A stretch of 64,000 nt of DNA from Nitratireductor soli (GTDB lineage Bacteria; Pseudomonadota; Alphaproteobacteria; Rhizobiales; Rhizobiaceae), in assembly GCF_001050155.1 (NCBI RefSeq), contig NZ_LFVY01000010.1:124001-188000 (forward strand), read 5' to 3'. Under the pieces are notes generated by a model. It searched no databases, had not been told where the DNA came from, and was given only the letters and a program-made list of their open reading frames with translations. How positions within the stretch are numbered: position 1 is the stretch's first letter; every line of letters starts with the position of its first letter. Of the stretch, positions 16,108-24,550 are shown one piece after another. Position numbers and translations under genes: made by a program.

Positions 16108-18384
16108 CTAGTCGTCGGTGAAATACGAGAACACCATCTCGATCACGAAATCATCGTCAACATGTATTGCCGAGATGGTCGCGGGCCCGACCGTCGATGT
16201 ACCAGAGCCGCCGTTGTACGTCCGCCACAGGTCAATCGTGGACGATCCGCCCGGCATAAATGGCATTGGCACGCTGTAGTCAGGCAGCGAGACATTGTCG
16301 AAGAACGTCACCGTCGCCCCGGAACGGTAGCGATTTCCGGTCTTGTTTGTGTATGGGAGGCCAAGCTTTAGTTGCCCGACCATCCCTCCCTTGCTCGTCA
16401 GGGCGATGCGGAGGTTACCTGAGACAAGCCCGTTTGCATCCTTGCTGATTGTTCCTGTGTTGACGCCAGTTGGCGAGCCGGGCGTAGAGGCGCCAACAAT
16501 CGTCGGCGTGAACGAGAACTCATGCCCATCAACCCATGCGCCAGGGTTCGCCCAAACGAGCCGAACATCCGAGCCTGCGGGGTCTGAAATCCCGCCGCCT
16601 CCGTAAACGTACTCTTCAAACTCAACAAAGAGCATCTGCCCGTTCGGGTAGATGTATGGGACTTGATATCCCGACGCCTCGATCATGTCGGCGGCGGACG
16701 TGACTGCGGCAAGCTTTCCCATCGCCTCGGCGTTTGTCATCAAACTGGACGCCTTGGCCCAGCGCCACTTGGTTTGGTCCGTGCTGCGGTCGCAGTACCC
16801 CAAAAGCAGGAACGGGACGCCACGGCTGAAAATGATGTCCAGCGAAGGCGCGATGTCCAGTGTTGTGCCCCACGTGACGACAGTCGGGGCCGTCCAGGAT
16901 GCGCCCGCGTTTGTCGTCACCGCCCAATGCAGCCTGCCGCCATTCTTGCGCATCGCGGCGAACCAGACCTTGGCGTTGAGGCACGCAATGCTGGTTTCGC
17001 TCAGGGTCAGGTCCGCACCCTCGTATATCGGCGTGGCAAGATCGGCGAAAACCTCGCCGTTGTCCGTGCTCTCGAATATACCAATGCGCCTGTTGGTGCC
17101 CCCGGCGTCGCGGCCATACCAAGGTTGGAGAATGCGCCAGCGCTCGCCCGCCACGTCGGAAGGGACGATGCGCGGCTGCCCGTACGTTCGCGACAGGTCA
17201 TCAGTGTAAAATGTTGTCGGCGAAGACCACGAGCCGCAATTGTCATCCGAGTACATGCTGCGCAAATCGACTGAATTGCCCGCGCTCGGCATCTGCACGT
17301 CGCAGAAGGTCAGCACAATCCGGCCGGAGGGTGTCACAACGGCCATTGGAGAGTGAAGATCACGATCTGTACCGTGGGCCAATATCACGGTCTCGGCGGA
17401 TCGCTCATTGCCATCGTGATCGATTGAGACGTGGCAGAGGTCACCTTCGAAGTATGTCGCGTGACCAAGTGCGCGGCGGTAGAAAACGTGAAGGACGCCC
17501 GTGTGGTCGCGAATGATCGACCCGAAGTGCCGGTGGTAGACGGGCGAGCCGCCGTTCTCTGTCGATCCGTTTATTAAAACGCGCGTTTCCGAGATTGACG
17601 AGGTGGGCGTATACTGCGGCGTCTTGGGCAGAGCATCTGGCGCGCGGTCAATCCCGAGCTTAAGAAGAATGCTGCTCAGACCTTCGGACTCGTCGGCTAT
17701 CTTCACACCCGTAATCGCGTCATCCGGGACGGCGATTTCAAATGCTTCGGCCCCCGTCTCCGCTTCCAGCAGCGCAAGGCCGGTGGCCCCCGCTCCTGCC
17801 AATACCGCTTCCGCCGCCGCCGCGCTAACCGCCGCTGCATCCGCATCGGCACTTGCCTCGGCCGCTTTCGTCGTAGCAATACCGGCCTGCGTCGTGGCCG
17901 TTGCCGCGCTGGTCGTCGCACTGGAAGCGCTTCCGGCGGCGTTCGTCTCCGACACCGCCGCAGCCGCGGCGCTGGCCGCTGCCGCATCCGTCAGCGCCGA
18001 GAAATCGACGATCTTCTCCCACTTTCCGTTCGCCAGATCCGTCGCGAAACTGGCGCCGCTCAGATGCGAGACCGTGGCCCGGTAGATCGCGTCGCCTTCA
18101 TAAACCGTGCTGTTGATGTTGTAGGCCGTCGACGGCGCCCAATCGGTCGGCGCCTCGATGCCGATCAGCAAATCCGGTGAGAGGCTGTCATTGGTGACGA
18201 TGCCGTTCTTCAGCGCACCGTCGGCCCGTCTCACGTCCTTCAGTGCATCGATCGTCTGGTCGACCGAATTGACCAGGTTCGCCAGATCGTTGTCCAGTTG
18301 CGTACCGGGAAATGGGAACTCTTGCTGTTCCTGCTGGAAACCCGTGTAGGAGTAGTCGATCGTCGGCTTCGTTGGGTCGGCCAT
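16108..18384 (-). CDS. Receptor-binding tail spike with sialidase/BNR-like propeller
   Basis: A 758-residue protein. Residues 1-110 are the virion anchor shared with the collar-domain fibre. Residues about 125-225 are an Ala/Ser/Thr coiled-coil stalk. From about 270 a beta-propeller-like region carries Asp-box motifs (SDDNCGSW; STDNGEVF; TTNAGASW) as in sialidases and BNR-repeat glycosidases. The C-terminus is a beta-rich domain with TFFDNVSLPDYSVPMPFMPG. It probably binds and may cleave a host surface glycan. Sialidase catalytic residues cannot be confirmed by eye. Confidence 0.8.
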   Translation of the reverse strand: MADPTKPTIDYSYTGFQQEQQEFPFPGTQLDNDLANLVNSVDQTIDALKDVRRADGALKNGIVTNDSLSPDLLIGIEAPTDWAPSTAYNINSTVYEGDAIYRATVSHLSGASFATDLANGKWEKIVDFSALTDAAAASAAAAAVSETNAAGSASSATTSAATATTQAGIATTKAAEASADADAAAVSAAAAEAVLAGAGATGLALLEAETGAEAFEIAVPDDAITGVKIADESEGLSSILLKLGIDRAPDALPKTPQYTPTSSISETRVLINGSTENGGSPVYHRHFGSIIRDHTGVLHVFYRRALGHATYFEGDLCHVSIDHDGNERSAETVILAHGTDRDLHSPMAVVTPSGRIVLTFCDVQMPSAGNSVDLRSMYSDDNCGSWSSPTTFYTDDLSRTYGQPRIVPSDVAGERWRILQPWYGRDAGGTNRRIGIFESTDNGEVFADLATPIYEGADLTLSETSIACLNAKVWFAAMRKNGGRLHWAVTTNAGASWTAPTVVTWGTTLDIAPSLDIIFSRGVPFLLLGYCDRSTDQTKWRWAKASSLMTNAEAMGKLAAVTSAADMIEASGYQVPYIYPNGQMLFVEFEEYVYGGGGISDPAGSDVRLVWANPGAWVDGHEFSFTPTIVGASTPGSPTGVNTGTISKDANGLVSGNLRIALTSKGGMVGQLKLGLPYTNKTGNRYRSGATVTFFDNVSLPDYSVPMPFMPGGSSTIDLWRTYNGGSGTSTVGPATISAIHVDDDFVIEMVFSYFTDD

Positions 18385-18443
18385 CTTCTGTCCGTTCGTC
18401 CGGTTGTGTCAGCCGACAAATACCAGTCATTCCGTACCGATGC

Positions 18444-18487
18444 AAAAGAAAACCGCCGCAGCGAGGGAGGATGTTTCGCTGCGGCGG
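18444..18487 (-). terminator. Rho-independent terminator downstream of the small terminase gene
   Basis: Perfect 12-base arms CCGCCGCAGCGA (18453-18464) and TCGCTGCGGCGG (18476-18487). On the minus strand the stem is followed by TTTTCTTTT. It would stop transcripts from 18879-19373 before the tail spike gene. Confidence 0.85.
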
Positions 18488-18878
18488 CAACAGATGACGA
18501 CCAATCATCCAGGCCCAGAGGGAACGGGCGTCCGCACAGTACGTCGATTGTCAGTCCGGCGTCAAGACGGAAAGACTGACCTTCGGCCGATGCGCGGACG
18601 CGCCCGATACGGGCGCTATGGCCGTTGACCCAGTTGCGGCCTTGGCGGCCTCATCGGCCGTTGCGGACACGAAGTCCGAGTTCGATTTTCGGGTGCAAAT
18701 TTGTTGCGGCGTCCGGCGACCGGCGGCGGAGCCGCGGCGGACTGACGGCAGGGGCCGGGCGCGCGTCCAGGGGCCTCGATACCGCCCCTGCGCCGCGTCC
18801 TCTACGTTATCAACGTAGTTTGCTTCTCTTGTGGCGTAAGGCTTTGCGCCTCGCCGATGGTAGCAGGATGGTAGCAAA
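18488..18878. other. Non-coding gap between small terminase and tail spike
   Basis: I see no convincing gene. It contains a dyad CTACGTT-ATC-AACGTAG (18802-18818) and a tandem GATGGTAGCA repeat just before the terminase stop. It may hold the late promoter for the spike or a packaging site, but neither is demonstrated. Confidence 0.4.
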
Positions 18879-19373
18879 TCAATCGAAAACGCCGGATCCG
18901 GAGCTATCGTCCGGCTCTACCTCGTCGAGCGTCGAGCCCTCGAGCACGGGCCGCGCCTGGTCGGCCAAGGCGCGTTTCATGGCGTCCTGCTGGCGCTCCA
19001 TCTTGGCGATGTGCGCGCGCAGTTCGTCGCCTGTCATCTCGTGCGGTTCCTTGCCGCCGGCGTTATCGTCGCCAGCCATGCCGGACCATTTCCCAATGAT
19101 TTCAGAGGCTTTGACGCGCGCGCCGGTGGGCTGTTTCTCGTCGAGCATGATCGAGGCCAGGTTATAGACGGCCGCCGGACCAGCTTTCTCGTCGAGGAAT
19201 TTGCGCGCTTCAGAGCGGATCGCGTTGGCGATCAGCTCATTTTTCATGAGTTTATACCCGTCGACAAGCGGTGTTTTGTAGCCGGCTTTCTCTGCGGAAT
19301 AAATCTTGTCACCCGTGCGTAACATGTTCTTCGCAAACTCCTGCTGCATAGGGCTCAACACGCGGCGCGCCAT
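18879..19373 (-). CDS. Terminase small subunit (predicted)
   Basis: Encodes 164 residues. The N-terminus MARRVLSPMQQEFAKNML followed by GDKIYSAEKAGYKTP is the helix-turn-helix pattern of small terminases that recognise packaging sites. The middle is helical (ARVKASEIIGKWSG), the oligomerisation region, and the end is acidic (EVEPDDSSGSGVFD). It is about 8 kb from the large subunit, separated by tail and lysis genes, and has its own terminator. The call rests on the HTH pattern. Confidence 0.65.
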   Translation of the reverse strand: MARRVLSPMQQEFAKNMLRTGDKIYSAEKAGYKTPLVDGYKLMKNELIANAIRSEARKFLDEKAGPAAVYNLASIMLDEKQPTGARVKASEIIGKWSGMAGDDNAGGKEPHEMTGDELRAHIAKMERQQDAMKRALADQARPVLEGSTLDEVEPDDSSGSGVFD

Positions 19374-19485
19374 ATAGCTCTAGCCTCTCGTCTAATTCCG
19401 ATATTCCTTGCAACCAGTTGCAGTTTGCAACCTCAGCCAATTTCGACACGTTACGCCGCCTTGCGCATTTCGTCAATTTTGTCCG

Positions 19486-19514
19486 TTGACACGGACGGAC
19501 AAACGACATACATT
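19486..19514 (+). promoter_or_regulatory. Sigma70-type promoter of the plus-strand operon, with operator-like core
   Basis: TTGACA at 19486-19491, a 17-base spacer, and TACATT at 19509-19514. The spacer and -10 contain ACGGACGGACAAACGACATAC-type sequence that recurs almost identically at 27971-27999 on the minus strand. A second AAACGACATAC copy lies at 19531-19541. The shared core probably binds a phage regulator. Confidence 0.75.
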
Positions 19515-19555
19515 TCAGACAGACCAGACGAAACGACATACAAGGATCAACGGCC

Positions 19556-19786
19556 ATGAAGACCATAACCCTAACTGCCCCGAGCCATTGGGCGTCTGCA
19601 ATCATCAATGGCGACTATTCCGGGCTTGATGAGGAAGACGTTTCCGCACTGAACTCCTTTCTGGCGCTACAGGGCGTTTCATTCTCGGACGCCCTGACAT
19701 GCGAAGACGCGGGCTTCCGTTGGAGGCATGACGCTTCGCCGGCTGTCGGCGGCGCCGACTGCCAAGAATACACTTTTCGCGCCTAA
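19556..19786 (+). CDS. Conserved small phage/plasmid-type protein, function unknown
   Basis: Encodes 76 residues starting MKTITLTAPSHWASAIINGD, with an AAGGAT site before the ATG. The central segment (LDEEDVSALNSFLALQG) is helical and acidic, and the protein ends with two Cys-containing stretches. Proteins starting with this ITLTAPSHWASALINGD pattern occur beside DUF3560 genes on plasmids and phages as I recall. It is first in a plus-strand operon opposite to the rest of the prophage. No function is known to me. Confidence 0.65.
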   Translation: MKTITLTAPSHWASAIINGDYSGLDEEDVSALNSFLALQGVSFSDALTCEDAGFRWRHDASPAVGGADCQEYTFRA

Positions 19787-19797
19787 AATCGTCCACA

Positions 19798-19818
19798 ATG
19801 ACGACTGACAAGGATTGA
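19798..19818 (+). other. Mini-ORF leader (MTTDKD) before the DUF3560 gene
   Basis: ATG-ACG-ACT-GAC-AAG-GAT-TGA ends six bases before the ATG at 19824. Its AAGGA is also the ribosome site of that gene. It resembles the MATD/MTTD leaders elsewhere in the prophage. Confidence 0.4.
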
Positions 19819-19823
19819 CGACC

Positions 19824-21161
19824 ATGACCACATTCACCGCTACGTACAGCCCGGAGGATAACAAACTCAGGCTCTACGCCTCTTCGCGTTTAGACGCCGA
19901 AACATTCGCCCGCGTGAAAGCGGCGGGATTCGTATGGGCTCCAAAGCAAGAGCTTTTTGTTGCGCCGAAGTGGTCGCCGCGCCGTGAAGATTTGTTGATT
20001 GAACTCGCGGGCGAAATCGAGCCGGAAGAAATGACCATTGCCGAGCGCGCGCAGGCAAAGGCCGAACGTCTCGACGACCTGGCACACAAGCGCCACCGGG
20101 AAGCGAACGCATTCAACCGCGCCGCGCAGCAACTATCGGAAGCCTTTTCGCATGGTCAGCCGATTCTTGTCGGACACCATTCCGAGCGCAAAGCCATGAA
20201 GACAAAAGAGCGGATGGACTCCGCGCAGGCTAAAGCAAACAAGGCCGCGAAGCTCGCCGACTATTGGCTTTACCGCGCCGAAGGAGTCGAGCGTCACGCG
20301 AACCGCAAGAGCGATCCGAAGGTGAGAGCGCGACGGATCAAAACACTACTCGCCGAACTTCGCGACCTGCAAGGCAACCTGAATAATTGCCACGCGGCGC
20401 TTGCGTTTTGGGACCGCGTGACAGACGACGAAACAATCGTGAAGGCCGCGAACTACGGCAAGTTTACGAAATTCGGCGACTACGGCGCTTTGCAGAGTGG
20501 CGAAAAGACGCCACAAGGACTCCGTGCCGAGCGTATCGAAGCCTATCAAAAGGCGCTCGATTCCGGTTATTGGGAGCGCTGGATCTCGCACACGCTCAAC
20601 CGGCTTTCCTATGAAAGGGAATTGCTCGGCACGGTCGCGCGCCACGAAGGCGAGTTGCGAGAGACTGCAATTCAGATGTTCGCTCGCGAGCACGGCGCAC
20701 ACAAGCCGAAGGCGACGGCAACGGATATGGGCTTTGTGCTCGAGTCTTCTGTGCCGCTTCCCGCCCATATCGCCAGCGGCAAAACGCTAGAGCTTTCGCC
20801 CGACGAATGGCGCGACCTGATGCGGGATTGCGGCTATTCGATTCCCGACGTGAAGCGGAACGAAAAGCCGTCAGTCGTCAACGTCAAGGCGGCCGGAATC
20901 ATGGTGAACCGTTTCGGCAAGCGGCAAGTGCTGCCCGTCGTCGAGATGACGAAAGCCGAATACGGCAAAATCTATTCTGAGCAACGCGGCACGTTTTTCA
21001 GCGCTGACGGAACGTTCCGCGTCAAGGTTTGCCCGAACCCGCGCACAGATGTTCCGCGCTATACGGCCGGATGGTGCGCGGTTTTCCTGACTGACTCAAA
21101 GGTTCATCCGAAGCCGGATAGCGAATGCATCCTAGACGCCATACCTGAGGCGGCAGAATGA
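19824..21161 (+). CDS. DUF3560 domain protein
   Basis: Encodes 445 residues. The N-terminus (FTATYSPEDNKLRLYASSRL) and the coiled-coil region with ERAQAKAERLDDLAHKRH, HSERKAMKTKERMDSAQAKA and ADYWLYRAEGVERHA are characteristic of DUF3560. The C-terminus (from about 310) is a mixed domain that differs between homologues. DUF3560 proteins accompany methyltransferase or anti-restriction genes on mobile elements; the molecular role is unknown. Overlap of four bases with the methyltransferase gene that follows suggests one operon. Confidence 0.75.
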   Translation: MTTFTATYSPEDNKLRLYASSRLDAETFARVKAAGFVWAPKQELFVAPKWSPRREDLLIELAGEIEPEEMTIAERAQAKAERLDDLAHKRHREANAFNRAAQQLSEAFSHGQPILVGHHSERKAMKTKERMDSAQAKANKAAKLADYWLYRAEGVERHANRKSDPKVRARRIKTLLAELRDLQGNLNNCHAALAFWDRVTDDETIVKAANYGKFTKFGDYGALQSGEKTPQGLRAERIEAYQKALDSGYWERWISHTLNRLSYERELLGTVARHEGELRETAIQMFAREHGAHKPKATATDMGFVLESSVPLPAHIASGKTLELSPDEWRDLMRDCGYSIPDVKRNEKPSVVNVKAAGIMVNRFGKRQVLPVVEMTKAEYGKIYSEQRGTFFSADGTFRVKVCPNPRTDVPRYTAGWCAVFLTDSKVHPKPDSECILDAIPEAAE

Positions 21162-21760
21162 AACGCGCGGTGTATCGTCGACCCAATAAGCCCATGGTGC
21201 TTGCGGTCCAGCGGCGGGAACATTTCGGCGATCTAGAAAAAGTCGAGCTTGCCGAGCCTGTCATGGTCGATCGTGCAACGGAATGCCACGTCACGCCTGA
21301 CGACGTGGCCGCGCGGATGGTCGACTATCTAGGGCCGCAAGGCGATTGGCTAACATTGGAGCCGAGCGCCGGAACCGGTCAGCTTTCTAAAGCGCTTCTA
21401 GATGCCGGGCATAGTCGTTTCGAGCTTGTCCAGGTTGAGAAACATATTCAACTCGCCGCTGGCCTCGACAAATTCGGCTCAGTTGTGAACCGCTGCTTTC
21501 TGGAATGGTCAAGCGAGGTCGCCGGAAAGGTACAGTTTCCGCGCGTCATCATGAACCCGCCTTTCAGTGACGTTCGCAAACACATCGCCGCCGCGCTCTC
21601 ACTGCTAAACCGCGGCGGACATTCCGAGCCGGCCACCCTAGTGGCCTTAGTTCCGATCACTTTCGAACACCCCGACACCGAGACGCTGGAGGTTCTACCT
21701 CCTGACACATTCTCAACAGCGAAGGTGCACACCAAAATCATAAGGATAGTGGAGCCATGA
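21158..21760 (+). CDS. DNA N6-adenine-type methyltransferase-like protein
   Basis: A 200-residue class I SAM methyltransferase fold. The SAM motif LEPSAGTGQLSKALLDAG (residues about 67-84) and the catalytic NPPF (about 133-136) are clear, the latter marking exocyclic amino methylation of DNA. The start has an extra segment with TPDDVAARMVDYLGPQG, typical of small phage/plasmid methyltransferases without a separate target recognition domain. It may protect phage DNA from restriction. Overlaps DUF3560 upstream (ATGA) and a tiny membrane gene downstream. Confidence 0.75.
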   Translation: MKRAVYRRPNKPMVLAVQRREHFGDLEKVELAEPVMVDRATECHVTPDDVAARMVDYLGPQGDWLTLEPSAGTGQLSKALLDAGHSRFELVQVEKHIQLAAGLDKFGSVVNRCFLEWSSEVAGKVQFPRVIMNPPFSDVRKHIAAALSLLNRGGHSEPATLVALVPITFEHPDTETLEVLPPDTFSTAKVHTKIIRIVEP

Positions 21761-21888
21761 AACCCGATATCCTCGATACGGCAATCAACCTGCTCGATCT
21801 GATAATCGCCGTCATCTTTTGCGCCACCATGGGTTTTTGGCTTCTCGTCATCGTCGCCGGCCTTGCGAGCTCCGGGGGCGGCGCATGA
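21757..21888 (+). CDS. Small membrane peptide (43 aa)
   Basis: Translates as MKPDILDTAINLLDL then a hydrophobic stretch (IIAVIFCATMGFWLLVIVAG) and a Gly-rich end. The ATG overlaps the methyltransferase stop (ATGA), with GGAG just upstream. One transmembrane helix. Coupled expression with the methyltransferase argues that it is real. Function unknown. Confidence 0.55.
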   Translation: MKPDILDTAINLLDLIIAVIFCATMGFWLLVIVAGLASSGGGA

Positions 21889-21956
21889 TCCACCTTGCTG
21901 CCTTCATCCTGAAAGCCTGGTGCGTCGCCTTCGTCTTGACCGCAATCCTCGCTTAA
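21885..21956 (+). CDS. Tiny membrane peptide (23 aa)
   Basis: Starts within an ATGA overlap and encodes MIHLAAFILKAWCVAFVLTA plus ILA, a single hydrophobic helix. It is last in the operon before a terminator. Coupling and composition support it, but it is near the limit of what can be called. Confidence 0.4.
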   Translation: MIHLAAFILKAWCVAFVLTAILA

Positions 21957-21980
21957 CCCTTCTACCCGAAACGTAATACA

Positions 21981-22010
21981 AACCCCGTTGGCCGCGACGG
22001 GGTTTTTCTT
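21981..22010 (+). terminator. Rho-independent terminator of the plus-strand operon
   Basis: AACCCCGT (21981-21988) pairs with ACGGGGTT (21997-22004), followed by TTTTTCTTTT on the plus strand. It closes the operon that starts at 19486. Confidence 0.9.
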
Positions 22011-22060
22011 TTCCTTAATTTCGGCCTCGTTCTTTCGCGTCCAGCCGCGGCCTACCGACC

Positions 22061-22185
22061 GTGGGTCCGCAGCCGAAGGGTAGTGGGCTCTCCCCCTTTA
22101 GGGGGAGCCCTTACCTACGGACCTACGGAGGCCGCAGCGCCGTAGGCTCCGTAGGTACGAAAATTACCTACGTACGGACCTACGG
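22061..22185. repeat. Cluster of CCTACGG iterons in a convergent intergenic region
   Basis: CCTACGG occurs at 22114-22120, 22122-22128 and 22179-22185. Its reverse complement is at 22140-22146 and 22149-22155, and a CCTACGT variant at 22167-22173. A CTCCCCC-TTTA-GGGGGAG hairpin lies just to the left. This iteron-like cluster lies beside the primase-helicase gene and may be a replication origin or protein-binding locus. Confidence 0.6.
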
Positions 22186-22213
22186 TAATGGCTGATTTTA
22201 CGGACATTCTGTC

Positions 22214-24457
22214 TTATTCAAACACGTTTTTGGACAATTCGTCCTGATCGTCAGGCACGATATACGAGACTTTATTCTTGTTTCTGTCCGTCTTGTGTTC
22301 AACCTTGACTGCTCTTTCCCGCTTCAGTCCTTTAAGAATGTCTCGGATTGCCACCTTATCGTCGACCGCATCCAGCCCCATGACTTCCGCTACGGCGCAT
22401 CCCGCCCATGCGCTGGCTCGTTCGCTCTCACGCCAGCCACCTGCCGCCAACATGCCCATGAGCTTTTCTTTCTGCTCGTCATCCAGCGCGCTTCTGTCCG
22501 GGTCTATGGTCCGCAGCGTGGCCACGCCTACGTGATCGCCGCTCAACATCTGGTCGACTGGCGTGGAGCCCTCGCCGTTGCCGATCGCCACGGATTGCAT
22601 TTCGAACCACTCGGTTGAGTTGACAGCGGAAAGGGCCATGTTCACGCTGGCGTCGGCCACGCGAAAGAACCGTTTGCGACTGGTATCCTCGACGCCGAAT
22701 TTCTTCGCCTCCTGCCCCGACATCTGCGCCAGGACACGCTTGGACCGGGCCGCCGCAACGAGCGCGCCACCGCCGCGCGTGTCCTCGATAGTGATTTCCC
22801 CGCCGTTCAGCTTGCGCACATGGTGAACCAGTTCCACGGATGCGTTGCAGGCTCCCGCTATGGCGCCCCATTTCTTCGCCACCAGGTCGAACATCTCGTT
22901 TGTCTCGGTACCGTGGTAGGTCGAAATGAACGGGTCGACGATAGCGACATCGATCTGGCGCCGCTGCAACCCCTCCGCAACGGCTTCGACGACAGGAACC
23001 TGAAGCGTTGCGCCGTTGCGTGTCTGCTTCGCCATGACGATTTCCATTGTGCGTCCGCTGTTGAGAAACAGCCGGTCGCCAAGATCCTCTTGCGTTAAGC
23101 CGTAATGCATGCGCGCGGCGGCTATGCGCAGTTCCAGTTCTTCATGCGGGTCTTCGCCGTTCCAAATCCAAACGCGAAACGTGCCCCGCGGCTCGATGCC
23201 CAACAGCGGCTTGCCGGATGCCATGGCCAGCGCTTCCACCATCGTCATTGACGACTTGCCTACAGCGGTCGGAGCCGACGTGGTGCTGACATATTTGCGG
23301 ATGTAGTGATTGCCGTACAGCCATTGCCGACGCGGGAGCGTCTTCGGATCGGCGAAGCGGTAGGGTGTTGGGTCTATGACACACTTCGGTTCGGCCGGCT
23401 CTTCCCGAAACAGCGGTTCGCGCGGTGGCTCGAACCAAGCTAAGGCCACAGCCTCGCCGGCATCGAACGCGCCGGGCTCGCCATGTTGCGCCGCCAATTC
23501 GTACAGCCAGGATGCGCCGCGCCGGAACGGCGGTTTCATGCGGGCCCAATCGGCGGCGACGATATCGGGCTCGTTTTCGCCCTCGGCCCATCGGGCGCAC
23601 CAATCGGCGAAAAGGTCGAACGCCTCGGCCTCATGGCCGGGACCGGCAGCGGCCTTGATGGCATAGCCGTAATCCCGATAGGCCTCGCGCGTCGGGAAGG
23701 CGGCGGACGTGTTCGGCGTGGCGGCAACGGCCTTGGCGATCAGCGCCATATCGCCGCGCAGACTGTCCTGGTCCACTTCGGTCGGTGCGCCCTCGCGAAC
23801 AATGGCCGACGCCGCGGGCAGAAGGGGCCGCAGGGCATCGAGGATAGCCAGCAGCGTGTCACCGGCCACGAACGGCACGTCCGCGTATGCAGGCACGCCC
23901 TGGGGCCAGCGATACGGCTTCTGTGTGCCGGGATGCGTGCCGCTGGCGACGAATTGGCGGCCCTCGGCCAATATCTCGACGCGTTCTTGCAAGCGGCCCT
24001 TGTCATCGCGCTCGCCGAACTCGATGCGTGTGTATTGGAAATCATCGTCAGTGCGGACCAGATAACCGGCTTTCGGGTATTTGCCGATGCGCACGGGTAG
24101 TGGCCCGGCGAGGCTTTCGATCGTGGATTTGATGATCTTGGCGCGGCCCTCGTGCAGCGTGTCGGCGTCGATTAGCACCAGTCCGCGACCCGTCTTGACG
24201 CCGACGCCGGCACCCATGGCGTTCCATCGGACCAGATCGTCTTCGGTGCTTTCATGCGCGACGAAATCGAAACCGGACCACGACCCGTCGCGCCATTGTA
24301 CGCCGGGGGCCTTGCCGCGCGCGTCGTCGCCAGCGGCAATGCGGCGGGCGATCGATGACCGTTCTGAGATAGGGCAGCCGGGTGGAAGGATCGGACACAG
24401 GCGGTTGTAGCCAAGCACCCACAATCGCGCGAAGTGGTTGGCGGATTGGTCGTTCAC
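22214..24457 (-). CDS. Bifunctional primase-polymerase with RepA-type helicase domain
   Basis: A 747-residue protein starting at GTG (24457) with AGGAG nine bases upstream. The N-terminal third is a prim-pol domain: GVGVKTGRGLVLIDADT supplies catalytic acidic residues, followed by GERDDKGRLQERVEIL and an RWPQ block. The C-terminal part is a RecA/RepA-like ATPase with Walker A APTAVGKSSM and Walker B VAIVDPF, then VELVHHVRK. The protein should prime and unwind at the phage origin. It follows the iteron cluster and ends SKNVFE. Confidence 0.85.
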   Translation of the reverse strand: MNDQSANHFARLWVLGYNRLCPILPPGCPISERSSIARRIAAGDDARGKAPGVQWRDGSWSGFDFVAHESTEDDLVRWNAMGAGVGVKTGRGLVLIDADTLHEGRAKIIKSTIESLAGPLPVRIGKYPKAGYLVRTDDDFQYTRIEFGERDDKGRLQERVEILAEGRQFVASGTHPGTQKPYRWPQGVPAYADVPFVAGDTLLAILDALRPLLPAASAIVREGAPTEVDQDSLRGDMALIAKAVAATPNTSAAFPTREAYRDYGYAIKAAAGPGHEAEAFDLFADWCARWAEGENEPDIVAADWARMKPPFRRGASWLYELAAQHGEPGAFDAGEAVALAWFEPPREPLFREEPAEPKCVIDPTPYRFADPKTLPRRQWLYGNHYIRKYVSTTSAPTAVGKSSMTMVEALAMASGKPLLGIEPRGTFRVWIWNGEDPHEELELRIAAARMHYGLTQEDLGDRLFLNSGRTMEIVMAKQTRNGATLQVPVVEAVAEGLQRRQIDVAIVDPFISTYHGTETNEMFDLVAKKWGAIAGACNASVELVHHVRKLNGGEITIEDTRGGGALVAAARSKRVLAQMSGQEAKKFGVEDTSRKRFFRVADASVNMALSAVNSTEWFEMQSVAIGNGEGSTPVDQMLSGDHVGVATLRTIDPDRSALDDEQKEKLMGMLAAGGWRESERASAWAGCAVAEVMGLDAVDDKVAIRDILKGLKRERAVKVEHKTDRNKNKVSYIVPDDQDELSKNVFE

Positions 24458-24502
24458 GATAGCGGGCTCCTGGGTTGGCTGGTCGTCGGGTCGAGCGGAA
24501 CC

Positions 24503-24550
24503 CTCATCTTTGCGCGTTTCGTCCGCCGCTGTCCAGAGTGTCAGTCGCCA
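24503..24550 (-). other. Mini-ORF leader element (MATDTL...), copy 2
   Basis: Begins at the ATG in CCGTGATGGCGACTGAC, overlaps the end of the HTH gene, and runs 15 codons before the primase start. Same 5' sequence as the leaders at 6741 and 30743. Confidence 0.4.

Noticed and set aside
18551-18877. Possible gene in the gap before the small terminase
   Set aside because: No ribosome site, unusual composition and no recognisable family; frames on both strands look random.
22114-22185. CRISPR array
   Set aside because: Repeats are 7 bases in both orientations without regular spacers. No cas genes are present.
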